Shown here in pieces: positions 50,211-59,355 of a stretch of DNA of 64,000 bases. A program made the translations under genes and the position numbers. Numbering within the stretch: position 1 is the stretch's first letter; every line of letters begins with the position of its first letter. The notes beneath the pieces were generated by a model. That model was not told the origin of the DNA and did no database searches. It was given only the letters and a program-made list of their open reading frames with translations. The DNA is from Methanomassiliicoccales archaeon (lineage in GTDB: Archaea > Thermoplasmatota > Thermoplasmata > Methanomassiliicoccales > UBA472), in NCBI GenBank assembly GCA_026394395.1, contig JAPKYK010000002.1, forward strand, positions 62,001-126,000, given 5' to 3'.

Positions 50211-52765
50211 ATGTGACGATCGACCAATCGGGTGAAGAGGTCTGTGCGACCTTCCTGAACACCGCGTATGGAAGCATCTGCGTCTATAAGTACGAAGATA
50301 AGAACGGAAACGGTGAGCTGGACGAAGGCGATGCCGTAGTGCCAGGCATAACCATCATTCTTTACGATGCGCAGAAGGTGGAGATAGCCAATGGTACTAC
50401 TGGCGAGTGCGGAGCGGTCTGCTTCACCGGCCTGATGCTCGGCACCTACTACGTCGAGGAGGTCCTCACCGCAGAATGGCACGCCGAGGGCCCCACGATG
50501 AAACAGGTGGTCGTGAACGAGTCCGGCGAACAGGTAATCGAGCACTTCCTGAACATACGCTACGGCAAGATCTGCGTCTTCAAGTTCGAGGACCTTAACG
50601 GCGATGGCGTGTGGCAGGAGGGAGAGCCTGGAGTGCCCAACGTAGTCATTGAGCTGGTCCAGAATTGCGAGATAGTGCGCTCCGGAGAGACCAACAGCAC
50701 CGGTTGGATATGTTTCGACCTGCTGCCCTTCGGAACCTACTGCGTCAGGGAGAACCTGGCCCTTAGCGACATGGACTGCTGCTGGTACAACTCCACGCCG
50801 AGCCGGGTAAGGGTGACCATCGACGGGGAGAACCTGCACGAGCTGGTGACCTTCGGCAACGTCAAGTACGGCAAGATATGTGGATTTAAGTACTACGACG
50901 CTAACGCGAACGGACAGTTAGACTGCAACGAGAATGGAATATACTATTGGGAGATACAGCTGTGGCTGAACGGCAAGCTTTTAGCCACGACCCACACCGA
51001 CCACAGCGGACACTTCTGCTTCGCGGGGCTGGAGTTCGGCAACTACACGGTGAAGGAGGTCATGCAGAACGGCTGGTACGCCACTGGTCCTACGCAATGG
51101 AACGTGACCATAGACCGCTCCGGCGATAGGGAGGACGTCTACTTCCTGAACGCCCAATGCGGCAAGATCTGCGTCTACAAGTACGAAGACCTTAACGGCG
51201 ACGGTCAGTGGCAGGTGGGCGAACCACCGCTGTCCAACATATCCATCTACCTTTACAAGGACGATATCCTTGTAGGTAGCGGCGTCACCAATGCAGACGG
51301 CCGGATATGCTTCGAGAACCTGACCACGGGCACGTACATCGTCATGGAAGACATCCCCTGCAACTGGTACGCCACCGTGGACATGATTCAGGAAGTGATC
51401 ATGAACGGACAGGACGCCACCGTGACCTTCCTGAACGCCCAGTACGGATGCCTCGGCGGTTACAAGTTCAACGATGCCAATGGTAACGGCGTCCGGGACA
51501 TGTTGACCGAAAGGGGCATCGCCGGCTGGGAGATCGAGCTGTACCAGGATGGTGTGCGAATCGCCTGCTTCACCACGGGCGTGGACGGGCATTACGCCTT
51601 CTGCGGCCTCAGGATCGGCAGCTACGAAGTGAGGGAGGTCATGCAGTCGGGTTGGCTAAACACCACTCCGGCCGTCATCGTCGTCTCGATCGACCACTCC
51701 AACCAAATGGTGTGTCATGTTGACTTCCTCAACATGGAGCTCAATCCCTGCATCTGCGTGACCAAGACGGTGAGCTACGATACCATTACCGAGGAAAACG
51801 GTTGTCATTGTTGCTGCTGCGGCGGTGACGAAGAGGTAGAGTACGTCCTGACCTATACCGTCAACGTGACCAACTGCGGGAACGTGGCGCTGTACAACGT
51901 CAAGGTCTACGACTCATTGCTCAACCAGACCTTCTACCTAATCACCTTCGGCGACCTCGATGGCATCCTTGGCGTGGGCGAATGGTGGACCATCACCTAC
52001 ACCTATGTGATCCCGGAGAACACCTGCGGAGACGATAATGACGGCTGCGGCGGCTGGGAATGGAACTGGGGCTGCGGCGGCGGTTGCGGCAACTGGGGTC
52101 AGTCTTGGAACGGCGGTTGCGGTGGCTTCGAAGGCTGGAGCTGCTCCTGGGGCTGCGGCGACCTGAACGGCAGGAACGACGGCGGTTGCGGCGGCTGGAA
52201 CTGGGAACTGAACTGCGGCGATGGCTGCGGAGGCTGGGAATGGCACTGGAGCTGCGGTGGAGACCATGAAGGCGGCTGCGGATGCTGCTGCGGCGGCGGA
52301 GAAACCACGACCTGCGTCATAACCAACATCGCCACGGCCTACGGCCAGTGGGGTAACGTCGAAGCCGGCACTTGGATCAGCGATTCGGCCCAGGTCGATT
52401 TCACCGTGCCACAGAACGAACCTTGCCACGATGGTCACGACGGCGGTTGCGGCGGAGGCTGTGGCGGCTGGAATTGGAACTGGGGCTGCGGTGAACACGA
52501 CAGCTGGAACCATGGTGGTTGTGGCGGCGGAAGCTGTTCCTGGGGCGGCGATTGGGGCTTCGGTAACGGCGGCCACAGCAGCGGTTGCGGCGGAGGCTGC
52601 AGCTGGAACCTTGGCATGAACAGCGGATGCCGCTGGTGGGGCACGTGCAATGACGGTATGATAGGCGCGTGCTACTTCCACAATGCCGGTCCCCGTTCGG
52701 ACGACGAGAACCCTGAAGAGGACCAGATCGAGAGACAGGAAGCTCCGGAAGACTCCGTACAGTAA
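50135..52765 (+). CDS. Giant SdrD-B-repeat surface protein, C-terminal part with DUF11-like and Cys/Gly/Trp-rich domains
   Basis: The frame continues the same protein (876 residues from a GTG that is probably not a real start). It completes unit 13 and adds units 14-18. A DUF11-like beta-sandwich follows, opening 'CICVTKTVSYDTI' and 'EVEYVLTYTVNVTNCGN'. Inside it, about 85 residues (near 52022-52310) are almost only Cys, Gly, Trp, Asn, Asp and Glu, e.g. 'CGGWEWNWGCGGGCGNW'. The DUF11 fold resumes at 'CVITNIATAYGQWGN', and a second Cys/Gly/Trp block (52425-52650) ends the protein, followed by an acidic tail with no TM helix. Massive disulfide bonding or metal binding is inferred. Confidence 0.78.
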   Translation: MPLHGNYTVRETVPTGYYNTTSTSVNVTIDQSGEEVCATFLNTAYGSICVYKYEDKNGNGELDEGDAVVPGITIILYDAQKVEIANGTTGECGAVCFTGLMLGTYYVEEVLTAEWHAEGPTMKQVVVNESGEQVIEHFLNIRYGKICVFKFEDLNGDGVWQEGEPGVPNVVIELVQNCEIVRSGETNSTGWICFDLLPFGTYCVRENLALSDMDCCWYNSTPSRVRVTIDGENLHELVTFGNVKYGKICGFKYYDANANGQLDCNENGIYYWEIQLWLNGKLLATTHTDHSGHFCFAGLEFGNYTVKEVMQNGWYATGPTQWNVTIDRSGDREDVYFLNAQCGKICVYKYEDLNGDGQWQVGEPPLSNISIYLYKDDILVGSGVTNADGRICFENLTTGTYIVMEDIPCNWYATVDMIQEVIMNGQDATVTFLNAQYGCLGGYKFNDANGNGVRDMLTERGIAGWEIELYQDGVRIACFTTGVDGHYAFCGLRIGSYEVREVMQSGWLNTTPAVIVVSIDHSNQMVCHVDFLNMELNPCICVTKTVSYDTITEENGCHCCCCGGDEEVEYVLTYTVNVTNCGNVALYNVKVYDSLLNQTFYLITFGDLDGILGVGEWWTITYTYVIPENTCGDDNDGCGGWEWNWGCGGGCGNWGQSWNGGCGGFEGWSCSWGCGDLNGRNDGGCGGWNWELNCGDGCGGWEWHWSCGGDHEGGCGCCCGGGETTTCVITNIATAYGQWGNVEAGTWISDSAQVDFTVPQNEPCHDGHDGGCGGGCGGWNWNWGCGEHDSWNHGGCGGGSCSWGGDWGFGNGGHSSGCGGGCSWNLGMNSGCRWWGTCNDGMIGACYFHNAGPRSDDENPEEDQIERQEAPEDSVQ

Positions 52766-52776
52766 GAAAACCCGAA

Positions 52777-52815
52777 ACAGGGGGGCAACCCCCTGTGATC
52801 AACCTTTTATTTTGT
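52777..52815 (+). terminator. Terminator of the giant gene
   Basis: ACAGGGGG (52777-52784) pairs with CCCCCTGT (52789-52796) across a GCAA tetraloop, then a T-rich CCTTTTATTTTGTTTT. It is one of the clearest hairpins in the window. Confidence 0.7.
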
Positions 52816-52864
52816 TTTAATAAAACATCCCGATATTCAAGATGAAATGAATGAAAAGTAAGGA

Positions 52865-52988
52865 GGCTGACAGCGTTCCAGGCTTCCCGTGGGCTCGCGC
52901 ACCACAGTACAACGGAGAACGCGGGCGGGCTTAGCTTCTGGGATCGGACGAGACCAGGCGTATCCCCGCCGCGATGGCCGTCAAACCA
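52865..52988 (-). rRNA. 5S ribosomal RNA, copy 2
   Basis: Identical over 125 bases (52865-52989) to the copy at 44750, in the same orientation and 8115 bases away. The sequences diverge immediately outside this stretch on both sides. The 5S copies therefore flank the giant gene as direct repeats. It is oriented toward the 3' end of the giant gene, so it converges with it. Confidence 0.88.
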
Positions 52989-53015
52989 TCCTTAAGCCCA
53001 GTGAAAATGACCAAG

Positions 53016-53513
53016 CTATTTAACTGTTTCTGAGGGAACGGGGCCGAAAAGCTGCTCCGGTTCCTCCAGCACCACCATCTCCCGTTCCAGGAAGGCCATC
53101 TCCTGCTTGGTGAAGTCCTCTGGGTCGGCGAACATGAGCACCAGCCCGCGGTTCACGCAGGCCTCCTCGCACAGCCGTTCGACGAAGTTGGTGATGTCGT
53201 GGAACTCGTTGCCCTCCCTCAGGGCCTTCAGCCCGAATATCACCACCGCCTTTCCCTCGCCACGCCTCAGATGCCTGGTGAGCTCACGCAACAGGGTTAT
53301 GAGGCAATCCGTTTTGATGGCCCGGTCCTCCTGTTCCGGCTCTAGAACGGTCATCTCGGTGTCCGAGGGGATGGGGGCGGTTTCCGGAGCCACCAGGACC
53401 GGGTCTAACCCCGCCTTGACCAGGCGGTGGATGAACGCCGATGCGGTTCCGGCCTCTCCATGCAGGATAAGATAAGCCCCGAAATCATCCAAGCTCGCCA
53501 TGTCTCGAACCAT
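53016..53513 (-). CDS. DUF835 family protein
   Basis: A 165-residue protein of P-loop-like alpha/beta fold. 'YLILHGEAGTASAFIHRLVK' replaces the nucleotide-binding loop, and 'KTDCLITLLRELTRHL' and 'KAVVIFGLKALREGNEF' fit DUF835, found in Thermoplasmatota and Methanomassiliicoccales, often attached to signalling domains. No Walker Lys is seen. ATG 53513 or 53501 could be the start. A TATA-like CTATATGA lies about 15-27 bases upstream. The gene sits right after 5S copy 2. Confidence 0.6.
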   Translation of the reverse strand: MVRDMASLDDFGAYLILHGEAGTASAFIHRLVKAGLDPVLVAPETAPIPSDTEMTVLEPEQEDRAIKTDCLITLLRELTRHLRRGEGKAVVIFGLKALREGNEFHDITNFVERLCEEACVNRGLVLMFADPEDFTKQEMAFLEREMVVLEEPEQLFGPVPSETVK

Positions 53514-53549
53514 TGAAATTTAATCATATAGACCTTCTTAACAGTTTGT

Positions 53550-54269
53550 TCATAAAAGCACAATAAGCGAAATAATCGCTCCTAAGGCCATGGAGGTGAT
53601 GTTGTTCCCTAGCTTGCTCACCCATCCCTTGGTCTCCAGAGTGGCCCCGATAAGACTGTCGATGAAGCAACCGGATATGCCCATCACGATTGGTACGAGC
53701 ACGGCCACCTGGGGAACGGTGCCTATTATCACCATCCACCCTACCAAGGCGGCGAAGGCGCTGGCCACGAGGGCCCAAGCCGTGCCGTACAAAGACACGC
53801 CGCCGTCCACACCCGGCGTGACCTTTTTAAATGTGGTGACCATGTAGACGCGGTCGGAAAGTATGCCCAGCTCGCTGGCGGTGGTGTCGGCCGCGGCCAC
53901 GCAGATGACGCTAAGATAGACCAGTACGGGTATCTGTCCCTCCCAGCCACCGAGATAGCTGACGACAGCCACCAGCGCAGGCACAGCCCCGTTGGCTACG
54001 ACGTTACGATAGGAGCGTTCGCCCCTTTTCCCTTCCTGCACCCCCTTCTTGACCTTCAGGTCCATCTTGTACCTGGTGACCACGAAACCTGTCAAGGCGA
54101 ACAGGATCAGGACGAAGAGCCATCCTATGCCGCCGAAGACGCCGATGATCATGCCCATGGCGAAAGAGGCCAGGCTGCCATCATAGGTCAGCAGTCCCAG
54201 CTTCCAGGAGAGCAGGCATAGCGTAGCGCAGAGCACGAGGACGATGATCACATCTTCAATCGAGATCAT
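53550..54269 (-). CDS. DUF92 family integral membrane protein
   Basis: A 239-residue membrane protein with about six TM helices. The DUF92/TMEM19 pattern is seen in 'SLASFAMGMIIGVFGGIGW', 'ERSYRNVVANGAVPAL', 'AAADTTASELGILS' and 'GVDGGVSLYGTAWAL'. Plant VTE6 in this family phosphorylates phytyl phosphate, so a polyprenyl-phosphate kinase role is possible in archaea but unproven. It lies 36 bases upstream of the DUF835 gene in the same direction. Confidence 0.82.
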   Translation of the reverse strand: MISIEDVIIVLVLCATLCLLSWKLGLLTYDGSLASFAMGMIIGVFGGIGWLFVLILFALTGFVVTRYKMDLKVKKGVQEGKRGERSYRNVVANGAVPALVAVVSYLGGWEGQIPVLVYLSVICVAAADTTASELGILSDRVYMVTTFKKVTPGVDGGVSLYGTAWALVASAFAALVGWMVIIGTVPQVAVLVPIVMGISGCFIDSLIGATLETKGWVSKLGNNITSMALGAIISLIVLL

Positions 54270-54295
54270 TCTCCCTCACTCACGACCAAGCGATA

Positions 54296-57200
54296 TTAAA
54301 GGGAATCCCCGTCCTTGCGCCGGAGGCGGTCCAGGGGATTGGCCCGTTGGAACATGGGCTTTGTTTCCTCTCGTATTCCGCGCACCTTCTCCAGGTTCCC
54401 ATCCCATTCCTTGAGCACTTCTGAGTAACCGTCCTCTATACTGTCCAGGACCTTCAGCATGCGCTGCGGGGCACTGCCGGCCCGCTTGCCGCTCAGCATC
54501 ACGGCCAGGAAGAAGTCGTCCTTGCGTTCCACCAGCAATTTTCGCTCCCCGAAGTCCATGCGACTGAGCACGGTGGAGATCTCGTCCTTGAACGAATCGC
54601 GCACGAAGTTCTGCAGAGCGATGAGCATGCCGCCCAGTATATCGTCGTCCATCCCCGGCTTAAGGCGCCTGGTCTGATGCGCCAATAAAGTGCCGTCGTG
54701 GTACATAACGAAGACCTCGTCGACTATGGGCCGGGACAGGAAGAGGTAGATCAGCAGGATCAGCAGGGCGATCAGCAGCACCGCCGAGGTGAGCACGAAC
54801 AGGCTGGAATCCTCGTACTCCACGGAGATCGTTAGGATAGCAGTTGTAGATACATGCCCGGCCAGATCCTCGGCGATGATGCGGTACGATATTTCCGCAG
54901 TATGGTTCTGGGCCGGGATCTGGCCGATGTAGATGCCGTCGCCCTCCGGGGTCATGAGGACGGTCCTGGTGACGTTATTGATGGTGTATTCTAGTATCAC
55001 CGAGTCCACGCCCACCGCGTCGGTCACGTTAGCTCGGATGATTATGGTCCGCCCGACCGTGCCCTTCAACACTGGTTCGTTGAGGGAGATGACCGGCGGA
55101 AGCAGGTCGACTGTCACGTTCCTGGTCTTGGAAACCGCGCTGTTGTGATCGTCCTTGACCTCCAACTTGACAGAGTAAATACCATCGGAGAAGGTGTGAT
55201 ATGTGGAATTGGAAGTGCTCCAGGAACTCCATGTGCCCTCGAAGTTCCAGCGATACTGCAGGATGGGCTGATCGTTGTCCGTATCCGAGGAAAGGGCCGC
55301 GGAGAAGCTCACGTTGCCCGTGGCCTGGTCGATGGTGAACGAGTAATCAGCTGTCGGTGCTGGGTCTGTGATGAGGACCATGATGTACGCTTCAGCGTAA
55401 CTGTCCCCATCCCACACGCGGACGGTGACCTTGTAAGAGCCCGAGGAGTTATAGCGATGGTAAGTGGAGTTGAGATTGGTCTCCTGGTCCGCTTGGAAGG
55501 TGGGGGTCTGGAAGTCCCACTGATACTTGGATATACCATCCCAGCGTTCCGTGGCCATGACCGCGAAGGTAATCTCGTCCCATTCTTGATAGGTGCTTAA
55601 CCCATCGGAGGTGTAAAGCCGGACGATGGAGGGGGTTGTATCCTTGACTATCAAGGTCCTGGTGACGGACTCGACGTTTCCATCGACATCTGTCACTGTC
55701 AGGGTAACATAGTAAGTGCCGTTGTCCACATAGATATGATGGATGGTCACGTTCGATGTCTCGTTCAGCCAAGTACCGTCCCCAAGGTCCCATGTCCATT
55801 TGACGATGGGATTGATGACGAAGCTGCTGCCATCGATGAAAGAGACATCCTGCCCCTCTTCGGGGGATTCCACGGAGGTAAGGAATTCGGTCACAGGCGC
55901 CGAGTCCTGAACCACCATCTCCTTGCTCACAGAATCCATGCTGCCATCGATGTCCCAGACCGTCAGAACGACCAGGAAAGTCCCGTTGCACGCATAGGTG
56001 TGGTGTACGGTTCCATTGGAGGTGGCGTTCACCCAGGTCCCGTCGCCAAGGTTCCAGCTCCAGCGGATGATGGCATCGGCAGTATAGGAGCTGCCATCGA
56101 TGAATGAGACCTCCTGCCCTTCTAAAGGAGAGTTTATTGACGCATTGAAAGCTGCTGTGGGTGAGGAATCCTGAACCACTATCACCTTAACTGTCAAATC
56201 GGTACTACCATCGCTGTCATGGACGGTCAAGGTGACTGTGAAGGTGTCGTTCCATGCGTATGAATAGAAGACCGCTTGGTCCGTCGTCTGGTTCAGCCAG
56301 TTGCCGTCACCGAAGTTCCACTCCCAACTGACGATCGGATCGGAGGGGGAAGTGCTCAGGTCAATGAACTGGACCGGCGAACCCTCCACCGGGGCCGGAT
56401 CCTGCGAGTAAGTGAAGTTAGCCACCGGAGCCCGGTCCCCGATGGAAACGGATATGGTCGTTACGTCCCAGCCACCCCACGGGTCGCTTACGTTCAGGAC
56501 AACGGTGTAATCACCGTTCTGCTGGAACACATGGCTAGTGCGAACTCCAGTGCCGGTGGACCCGTCGTCGTCAAAATCCCAATTGTAGGCCAGCCGGTCA
56601 ATGTCGGATAGGGAGTCCATGCTTCCGTTGGCGTTGAACCACACCTGCTCTCCTTCCAAGAAGCCTGTACCTTCGACCTGGCCCATGGCGATGGGCGGGA
56701 AGTTGTTCTGGTAATAGTAGGATACCGTACGAGAAGAGATGGAGTAAGCTATCAGGTCGTCCTTTTGATCCCCATTCATATCCCCGGCCATTACGACCGC
56801 CGATGAGGCTCCAACGGTTTGCATGGTAACGAGGACCAGGCTGGAAGAGGTAACATCGAAACGATAGGCCATCAGAGTGGAGTTGCCGCTTATCAAGGCC
56901 AATTCATTAGAACCGAGATCATCCAGGTTTCCAATGGTCAGGTCATCTATCCCCTGCCCAGGCACCAGCTTCAGGGGGAATTCGGGGGCCCCAGAGAACC
57001 CTCCCGCATATTGTAAGAAGACGTAGAGCGTGTCCGACGAGTGCGTGGCCAGGTCCAATCGCCCATCACCATTGAAATCCTCGCTTACCAGACCGCCTAT
57101 ATGAGGCACGATGGTCAATAATGTCCTCGCCGTGCTTAGGAAAACGGGGGAGGACGGCTGTTGATGGTATATCTCAACCCTGTTAGAGGTCGCGTTCACG

Positions 57201-58990
57201 ATGGCGATATCCGCAAGGTCATCCCCATCGCCAGTGAGATTCCCTATCTCCACCGATGAGACCTCGCTATCGGCCAGAGGAAGGACGAATCTGTTACTGG
57301 CGCTGAACGGCGTGGCCGTTCCGGTGTTCCAGTACACCTCCAATCCACCCGTGCAGCCAAGGACCAGGTCCCTCCTCCCATCATGGTTGAGGTCACCAAA
57401 GCCCAATGACCTGGAAGGCATGGTTACGGTCAACGAAGTACTGCTTACCGATGAGAAAAAGGTGGTCTTTCCCCACCAGATGACGACCGATGTGGCGTTG
57501 GACCAAACGAGCTCGTCCTTACCATCTCCATTGAGGTCGTCGGACGATAGGGCCGTCACTCCTCCGGGCGCATTTAGCTGCCCCAGAGGTGTGGAGGAGG
57601 TCCTATAGAAGTAAGCCTTTTGGGTCGCCTGGTCATAGAACACCATCTCCTCCAGAAGGTCCCCATTGAAATCCCCCACGGTCGTCAATGCGGAGCTGAT
57701 CGAATCGATCACCAGGTTGTCATTGGCATTGGATATTGCCGCGGAAGAATGGTAATAAATGGTGAAGCTGCCAGCATTCGCGGTTGAGTTACAGATCACC
57801 ACCAGGTCGCTCGCTCCATCTCTGTTCATATCCTGGGCCAGCAATGACACAGGACCGTTGGGGGTGGGTGACGAAATTGAGTTGGAATACCTCCAGATGG
57901 GACTGCCAGATGGTGTATTGAATATTGTGAGGTTATGGCGGTAATCCGATATCCTAGCGAGGTCAAATGTGCTGTCAGGATTGTTGAGCACCACGGTCAT
58001 TCCGGTGACATCGGGCTGGTTGGGGATCTCGTCCACGAATTCAGCGAATAGGCTGGAGGCGTTAGTGTAACGCAATACTCGAACGATAGGAGTGTCCGTC
58101 ACGGGCAGGTTCTGCGCCAGGGCCATGATAAGTTCCTCCCGGTTATCGCCGGCAATTTGTTCGACAAGGAGGGAGGTGGCGATCACATCGTTAATCGGTC
58201 CGATAAGGGTCCAGGAAGCTCCAGTAGAAGCGTCATTGCGATATCCAGCGACCTTTTTGGCTGTCCCGTCACCGATGACCAGGTCCTGACGCCCATCTCC
58301 ATTGAAGTCGCCCATGGTCATCAGGTCGGGGCTGTACATCTCCGATGGGAGCGATTTAATGGTCTGACTGTAGTTGTTGGGGGTCGTCGATCGATATACG
58401 GCGAAGCCAGCCTGGTAGCCGGGATCATCCATGGAATAGAGGGCGACCACATCCAACCAGCCATCTCCGTTCAGGTCGTGCACCAACACGTCCTTCTGCT
58501 TCAGGGAGTTATAGAAGTATTTGGCCGCAGGGGAGACGGATGAGAAGTTGTTCTTTTGATAACATATAATTATATTTTCACCACTATCGTAATTCAAGCT
58601 TACGACGAGGTCGGCCTTACCATCCTTATCCATGTCCCCAGACGCCAGACCGGTAGGTTGCCAATCGAAGGTGATCGTACGGGATGGTGCGGATGAAAAG
58701 GCATAGGTCTCGTTTGCCAGGAAGATATCCAAAACGTTCGACCCCTCATAGATGATGGCCAGGTCGACCCGGGTATCGGCGTTCAGGTCCGCTGCGATGT
58801 GCTTCAAAGGGTTAGCCCTGACGACCACGGTCTGGGAGAAGGTGTCGAACAAAGCACCATCACCTAGCAAACCGGGGTTAACCTCTGACAATGGGGTTTG
58901 GCTCAACTGATCACTGGGGGCTATGATACCCGGAAGGGTCGTGCTGAGAAGGAATAAAACTAACAGCACAGCTACGGCTGAACGATTCAT
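54296..58990 (-). CDS. Giant FG-GAP/PKD surface receptor-like protein with TM helix and cytoplasmic domain
   Basis: 1564 residues starting 'MNRSAVAVLLVLFLLSTTL', a signal peptide. AGGGGTGGGC directly before the ATG fixes the start. Residues about 50-780 hold about 13 FG-GAP/VCBS units ('DLNGDGWLDVV', 'DFNGDGRQDLV'), probably two beta-propellers with Ca sites. Next come six PKD domains ('WEWNFGDGNW', 'WDLGDGTWLN') to about 1280, an Ig-like domain, one TM helix near 1410 ('VLLIALLILLIYLFLSR') and about 140 cytosolic residues. These resemble a longin/roadblock-type sensor ('EVFVMYHDGTLLAHQTRR'). The architecture suggests signalling from the cell surface, which is inferred. Confidence 0.85.
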   Translation of the reverse strand: MNRSAVAVLLVLFLLSTTLPGIIAPSDQLSQTPLSEVNPGLLGDGALFDTFSQTVVVRANPLKHIAADLNADTRVDLAIIYEGSNVLDIFLANETYAFSSAPSRTITFDWQPTGLASGDMDKDGKADLVVSLNYDSGENIIICYQKNNFSSVSPAAKYFYNSLKQKDVLVHDLNGDGWLDVVALYSMDDPGYQAGFAVYRSTTPNNYSQTIKSLPSEMYSPDLMTMGDFNGDGRQDLVIGDGTAKKVAGYRNDASTGASWTLIGPINDVIATSLLVEQIAGDNREELIMALAQNLPVTDTPIVRVLRYTNASSLFAEFVDEIPNQPDVTGMTVVLNNPDSTFDLARISDYRHNLTIFNTPSGSPIWRYSNSISSPTPNGPVSLLAQDMNRDGASDLVVICNSTANAGSFTIYYHSSAAISNANDNLVIDSISSALTTVGDFNGDLLEEMVFYDQATQKAYFYRTSSTPLGQLNAPGGVTALSSDDLNGDGKDELVWSNATSVVIWWGKTTFFSSVSSTSLTVTMPSRSLGFGDLNHDGRRDLVLGCTGGLEVYWNTGTATPFSASNRFVLPLADSEVSSVEIGNLTGDGDDLADIAIVNATSNRVEIYHQQPSSPVFLSTARTLLTIVPHIGGLVSEDFNGDGRLDLATHSSDTLYVFLQYAGGFSGAPEFPLKLVPGQGIDDLTIGNLDDLGSNELALISGNSTLMAYRFDVTSSSLVLVTMQTVGASSAVVMAGDMNGDQKDDLIAYSISSRTVSYYYQNNFPPIAMGQVEGTGFLEGEQVWFNANGSMDSLSDIDRLAYNWDFDDDGSTGTGVRTSHVFQQNGDYTVVLNVSDPWGGWDVTTISVSIGDRAPVANFTYSQDPAPVEGSPVQFIDLSTSPSDPIVSWEWNFGDGNWLNQTTDQAVFYSYAWNDTFTVTLTVHDSDGSTDLTVKVIVVQDSSPTAAFNASINSPLEGQEVSFIDGSSYTADAIIRWSWNLGDGTWVNATSNGTVHHTYACNGTFLVVLTVWDIDGSMDSVSKEMVVQDSAPVTEFLTSVESPEEGQDVSFIDGSSFVINPIVKWTWDLGDGTWLNETSNVTIHHIYVDNGTYYVTLTVTDVDGNVESVTRTLIVKDTTPSIVRLYTSDGLSTYQEWDEITFAVMATERWDGISKYQWDFQTPTFQADQETNLNSTYHRYNSSGSYKVTVRVWDGDSYAEAYIMVLITDPAPTADYSFTIDQATGNVSFSAALSSDTDNDQPILQYRWNFEGTWSSWSTSNSTYHTFSDGIYSVKLEVKDDHNSAVSKTRNVTVDLLPPVISLNEPVLKGTVGRTIIIRANVTDAVGVDSVILEYTINNVTRTVLMTPEGDGIYIGQIPAQNHTAEISYRIIAEDLAGHVSTTAILTISVEYEDSSLFVLTSAVLLIALLILLIYLFLSRPIVDEVFVMYHDGTLLAHQTRRLKPGMDDDILGGMLIALQNFVRDSFKDEISTVLSRMDFGERKLLVERKDDFFLAVMLSGKRAGSAPQRMLKVLDSIEDGYSEVLKEWDGNLEKVRGIREETKPMFQRANPLDRLRRKDGDSL

Positions 58991-59079
58991 GCCCACCCCT
59001 TGTCGTTTGATATTCATATACGTTGATAAATAATTTGCTAGTTCTGGGTACCCCTGTCCAGCAGAAAGTGAAAAAACGG

Positions 59080-59355
59080 TCACGAGGGCTCTTTGATCAG
59101 GAGGGCAAAAAGCCTTCCCGTCAGTTCCTTGGCCTTCGCCTTGTCGTTCAAGGGATGGTAGAGGAAACGCCCGCTAGGATAGATGGTCACGTTCAGCCCA
59201 TCGACATCCGTCACTATGTATAGCTCGTGCTGCTCAACGGAAAGCCCAGCGGCCTGCAGGTTCTTCACAGAAACGTTCAGGTCGAACCTCTGGCGTTCCA
59301 TGGGCACGGCCGATATAGAATCGGTGTGGCAGATCCTCTCCACCCTGAACTTCAT
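59080..59355 (-). CDS. Small conserved archaeal protein, unknown function
   Basis: A 91-residue protein starting 'MKFRVERICHTDSIS' with 'MERQRFDLNVSVKNL', 'HELYIVTDVDGLNVTIYPSG' and 'LTGRLFALLIKEPS'. The alternation of strands suggests a TBP- or RNase-like small alpha/beta fold, but no family is certain. The start overlaps the upstream UPF0200 gene by 4 bases, so the two are coupled. Confidence 0.7.
   Translation of the reverse strand: MKFRVERICHTDSISAVPMERQRFDLNVSVKNLQAAGLSVEQHELYIVTDVDGLNVTIYPSGRFLYHPLNDKAKAKELTGRLFALLIKEPS

Noticed and set aside
46532-51745. Repeat array considered as CRISPR or noncoding satellite
   Set aside because: The units are about 290-310 bases, diverged, and translate to regular SdrD-B domains with conserved motifs.
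51938-52681. 247-codon Ala/Pro-rich frame antisense to the Cys/Gly/Trp region
   Set aside because: It is a mirror of the GGC/TGC-rich codons on the coding strand. The plus-strand frame has the domain motifs and the terminator.
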